From Pseudomonadota bacterium (GTDB lineage Bacteria; Pseudomonadota; Gammaproteobacteria; UBA5335), in the NCBI GenBank assembly GCA_002862965.1, contig PKCW01000277.1, positions 1 to 15,397 of the forward strand: DNA of 15,397 bases. Direction: 5' to 3'. The notes below the pieces were generated by a model that saw only the letters and a program-made list of their open reading frames with translations, ran no database searches and was not told where the DNA came from. Of this stretch, positions 13,935 through 15,397 are shown in pieces. The position numbers and the translations under genes were made by a program. The first letter of the stretch is position 1. Each line of letters begins with the position of its first letter.

Positions 13935-15113
13935 ATGGACGTCCTCAAGATGACCGAACTGGATCTGCGCGGCAAACGCGTGCTGATCCGCGAAGACCTC
14001 AACGTACCCATCAAGGACGGGCGGATTACGAGTGACGCCCGCCTCGAGGCCAGCCTGCCGACCTTGCGTGCGGCGCTCGATGCCGGCGCGGCGGTGATGG
14101 CGATGTCCCATCTGGGGCGACCGAAGGAAGGCGCGTTCGATGCGGCCCTCTCGCTGGCGCCCGTGGCCGCCGCACTGGGACAGGCGCTGGGGTGCGAGGT
14201 GCCGCTGGTGCGCGACTGGCTGGACGGCGTCACCGTGGCACCGGGGCAACTGGTGTTGCTCGAAAACGTGCGCTTCAACGTGGGCGAAAAAACGGATGAC
14301 GCGGCGCTGGCGCAGCGCATGGCGGCCTTGTGCGACGTCTATGTGATGGATGCCTTCGGCACGGCGCACCGGGCCGAAGCCTCGACCCACGGGGTCGCCC
14401 GGTTTGCGAAGATCGCCTGCGCCGGACCGTTATTGGTGGGCGAGCTCGACGCCCTGGAGCGCGCGCTGGCCCATCCCGCCCGGCCGCTGGTGGCCATCGT
14501 GGCGGGCTCCAAGGTATCCACCAAGCTCACCATCCTGGAGTCGCTGATCGACAAGGTCGACCGCCTGATTCCCGGCGGCGGCATCGCCAACACCTTCCTC
14601 GCCGCGGCGGGCCAGCCCATCGGCAAGTCCCTGCACGAGCCCGAGCTGGTCGATGAGGCGCGCCGCCTGATGGCGGCGGCGCAGGCCAAGGGCGTGGAGA
14701 TTCCCTTGCCGGTGGACGTGGTGGTGGCCAGCGAGTTCTCCGAGCAGGCCAAGGGGACGGTGAAGGCCACCCACGCCGTTGCGGCCGATGACCTGATCCT
14801 CGACATCGGGCCGGAAACCGCGCGTCAATACGCGGCGCTGGCCGCTGCGGCAGGGACCATCGTCTGGAACGGCCCGGTGGGGGTATTCGAATTTCCGGCC
14901 TTCCGCGAGGGCACGCGCGTGCTGGCCGAGGCGATAGCGCAAAGCGCCGCGTTTTCCATCGCTGGCGGCGGCGACACGCTGGCGGCGATCGACCTGTTTG
15001 GTTTGTCGGATCGCATCTCCTATGTTTCGACGGGTGGCGGCGCATTTCTGGAATTTCTGGAAGGCAGGACATTGCCGGCGGTGGCGGCGCTGCAGGCGCG
15101 GGCCGCGGGCTGA
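13935..15113 (+). CDS. pgk: Phosphoglycerate kinase
   Basis: A 392-residue monomeric kinase transferring phosphate between 1,3-bisphosphoglycerate/ADP and 3-phosphoglycerate/ATP, the step next to gap. The substrate-binding half has [11 protein letters not shown] (15-25), Arg36 and SHLGRPK (58-64). The ATP half has [29 protein letters not shown] (from Asn312) and AGGGDT (343-348). The end of the family ([15 protein letters not shown]) is intact. It is slightly short of the eukaryotic length and fits bacterial proteins. Together with tkt and gap it forms a central-carbon cluster; pyruvate kinase and fructose-bisphosphate aldolase, which often follow, are not next here. Instead a MoxR-type gene begins 51 bases downstream. 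Confidence 0.98.
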   Translation: MDVLKMTELDLRGKRVLIREDLNVPIKDGRITSDARLEASLPTLRAALDAGAAVMAMSHLGRPKEGAFDAALSLAPVAAALGQALGCEVPLVRDWLDGVTVAPGQLVLLENVRFNVGEKTDDAALAQRMAALCDVYVMDAFGTAHRAEASTHGVARFAKIACAGPLLVGELDALERALAHPARPLVAIVAGSKVSTKLTILESLIDKVDRLIPGGGIANTFLAAAGQPIGKSLHEPELVDEARRLMAAAQAKGVEIPLPVDVVVASEFSEQAKGTVKATHAVAADDLILDIGPETARQYAALAAAAGTIVWNGPVGVFEFPAFREGTRVLAEAIAQSAAFSIAGGGDTLAAIDLFGLSDRISYVSTGGGAFLEFLEGRTLPAVAALQARAAG

Positions 15114-15164
15114 CGGTGCGGGTGTCGCGCGTGCCGCTTGGGATCAACTGATAAGGAATCGCAC

Positions 15165-15397
15165 ATGCGTTTTGAAGGCACCGAAACCTACGTCGCCCCG
15201 CGCGAACTGACCCTGGCCGTGAACGCGGCCATCACGCTGGAGCGGCCGCTGCTGGTCAAGGGCGAGCCGGGCACCGGCAAGACCCTGCTGGCCGAAGAGG
15301 TGGCCCGGGCGCTGGGCCGGCCGTTGTTCCAGTGGCACATCAAGTCGACCAGCAAGGCCCAGCAGGGACTCTATGAGTACGACGCGGTGTCGCGCTT
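15165..15397 (+). CDS. MoxR-family AAA+ ATPase (5' end only)
   Basis: The first 77 codons are visible; the gene runs off the right edge. The start MRFEGTETYVAPRELTLAVN leads to an AAA+ Walker A loop GEPGTGKT (33-40) and then HIKSTSKAQQGLYEYDAVSR, a stretch I recognise in MoxR-type ATPases. Walker B and the sensor residues are outside the window. Such ATPases usually act as chaperone-like partners of a VWA-domain protein encoded next door, in maturing or activating enzymes; the partner is not visible. Activation of RuBisCO (CbbQ role) would be a tempting reading beside Calvin-type genes, but the visible N-terminus does not show it. The ATG at 15165 has AAGGA (15153-15157), seven bases away. 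Confidence 0.9.
   Translation, partial: MRFEGTETYVAPRELTLAVNAAITLERPLLVKGEPGTGKTLLAEEVARALGRPLFQWHIKSTSKAQQGLYEYDAVSR

Noticed and set aside
12761..14320. 519-codon open frame on the minus strand
   Set aside because: Runs antisense through gap and into pgk, both of which have full sets of catalytic motifs.
15165..15397. CbbQ-type RuBisCO activase ATPase
   Set aside because: Neighbouring tkt-gap-pgk makes it tempting, but the visible N-terminus fits the general MoxR group and no RuBisCO genes are in view.

Overview
The window is GC-rich chromosomal DNA, most likely from a gammaproteobacterium. The radC / coaBC / dut neighbourhood, the tkt-gap-pgk cluster, a MoxR-type AAA+ gene, ETF-ubiquinone oxidoreductase and an ETHE1-type persulfide dioxygenase would all fit a purple-sulfur-bacterium-like or related sulfur/fatty-acid-oxidising lineage. 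This placement is inferred from gene content and order; there is no marker gene that fixes the taxon.

Left part (1-3342): the 5' end of a persulfide dioxygenase gene (minus) behind an AT-rich control region, then radC (minus), divergent from coaBC (plus; coenzyme A synthesis). A small DUF2214-like membrane protein gene lies in reverse between coaBC and dut (dUTPase), breaking up an order that is often contiguous.

Middle part (3343-6249): an accessory island. A gene-less stretch of about 550 bases is followed by two alternating gene types, each present twice: a lipoprotein sharing blocks such as SSWKEE and CLSYNKWGRPNPP, and the N-terminal part of a class-3-lipase-like protein. Both lipase copies are truncated, one just after its GHSLGG nucleophile elbow and the other after AGTNP. 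The lipoproteins are nearly identical at the DNA level in their first third and then diverge, and base composition drops in the divergent parts. The first lipase fragment and the second lipoprotein gene overlap as ATGA. The layout resembles a decayed tandem array of effector/immunity-like or lipase/accessory-lipoprotein cassettes. It is the least ordinary part of the window.

Right-middle (6250-10624): a medium/long-chain acyl-CoA ligase gene overlapping a small cysteine-rich DUF1289 gene, converging on ETF-ubiquinone oxidoreductase (minus), which has a strong intrinsic terminator. These fit fatty-acid activation and the electron outlet of beta-oxidation. Divergent from ETF-QO is thpR (RNA 2',3'-cyclic phosphodiesterase), with an 8-bp inverted repeat in the shared control region.

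Right end (10821-15397): tkt, gap and pgk run in one direction as a central-carbon (Calvin cycle / pentose phosphate / glycolysis-gluconeogenesis) cluster, with a strong hairpin between gap and pgk. The start of a MoxR-family AAA+ ATPase gene follows and runs off the window. No tRNA, rRNA, CRISPR array or intact insertion sequence was seen.
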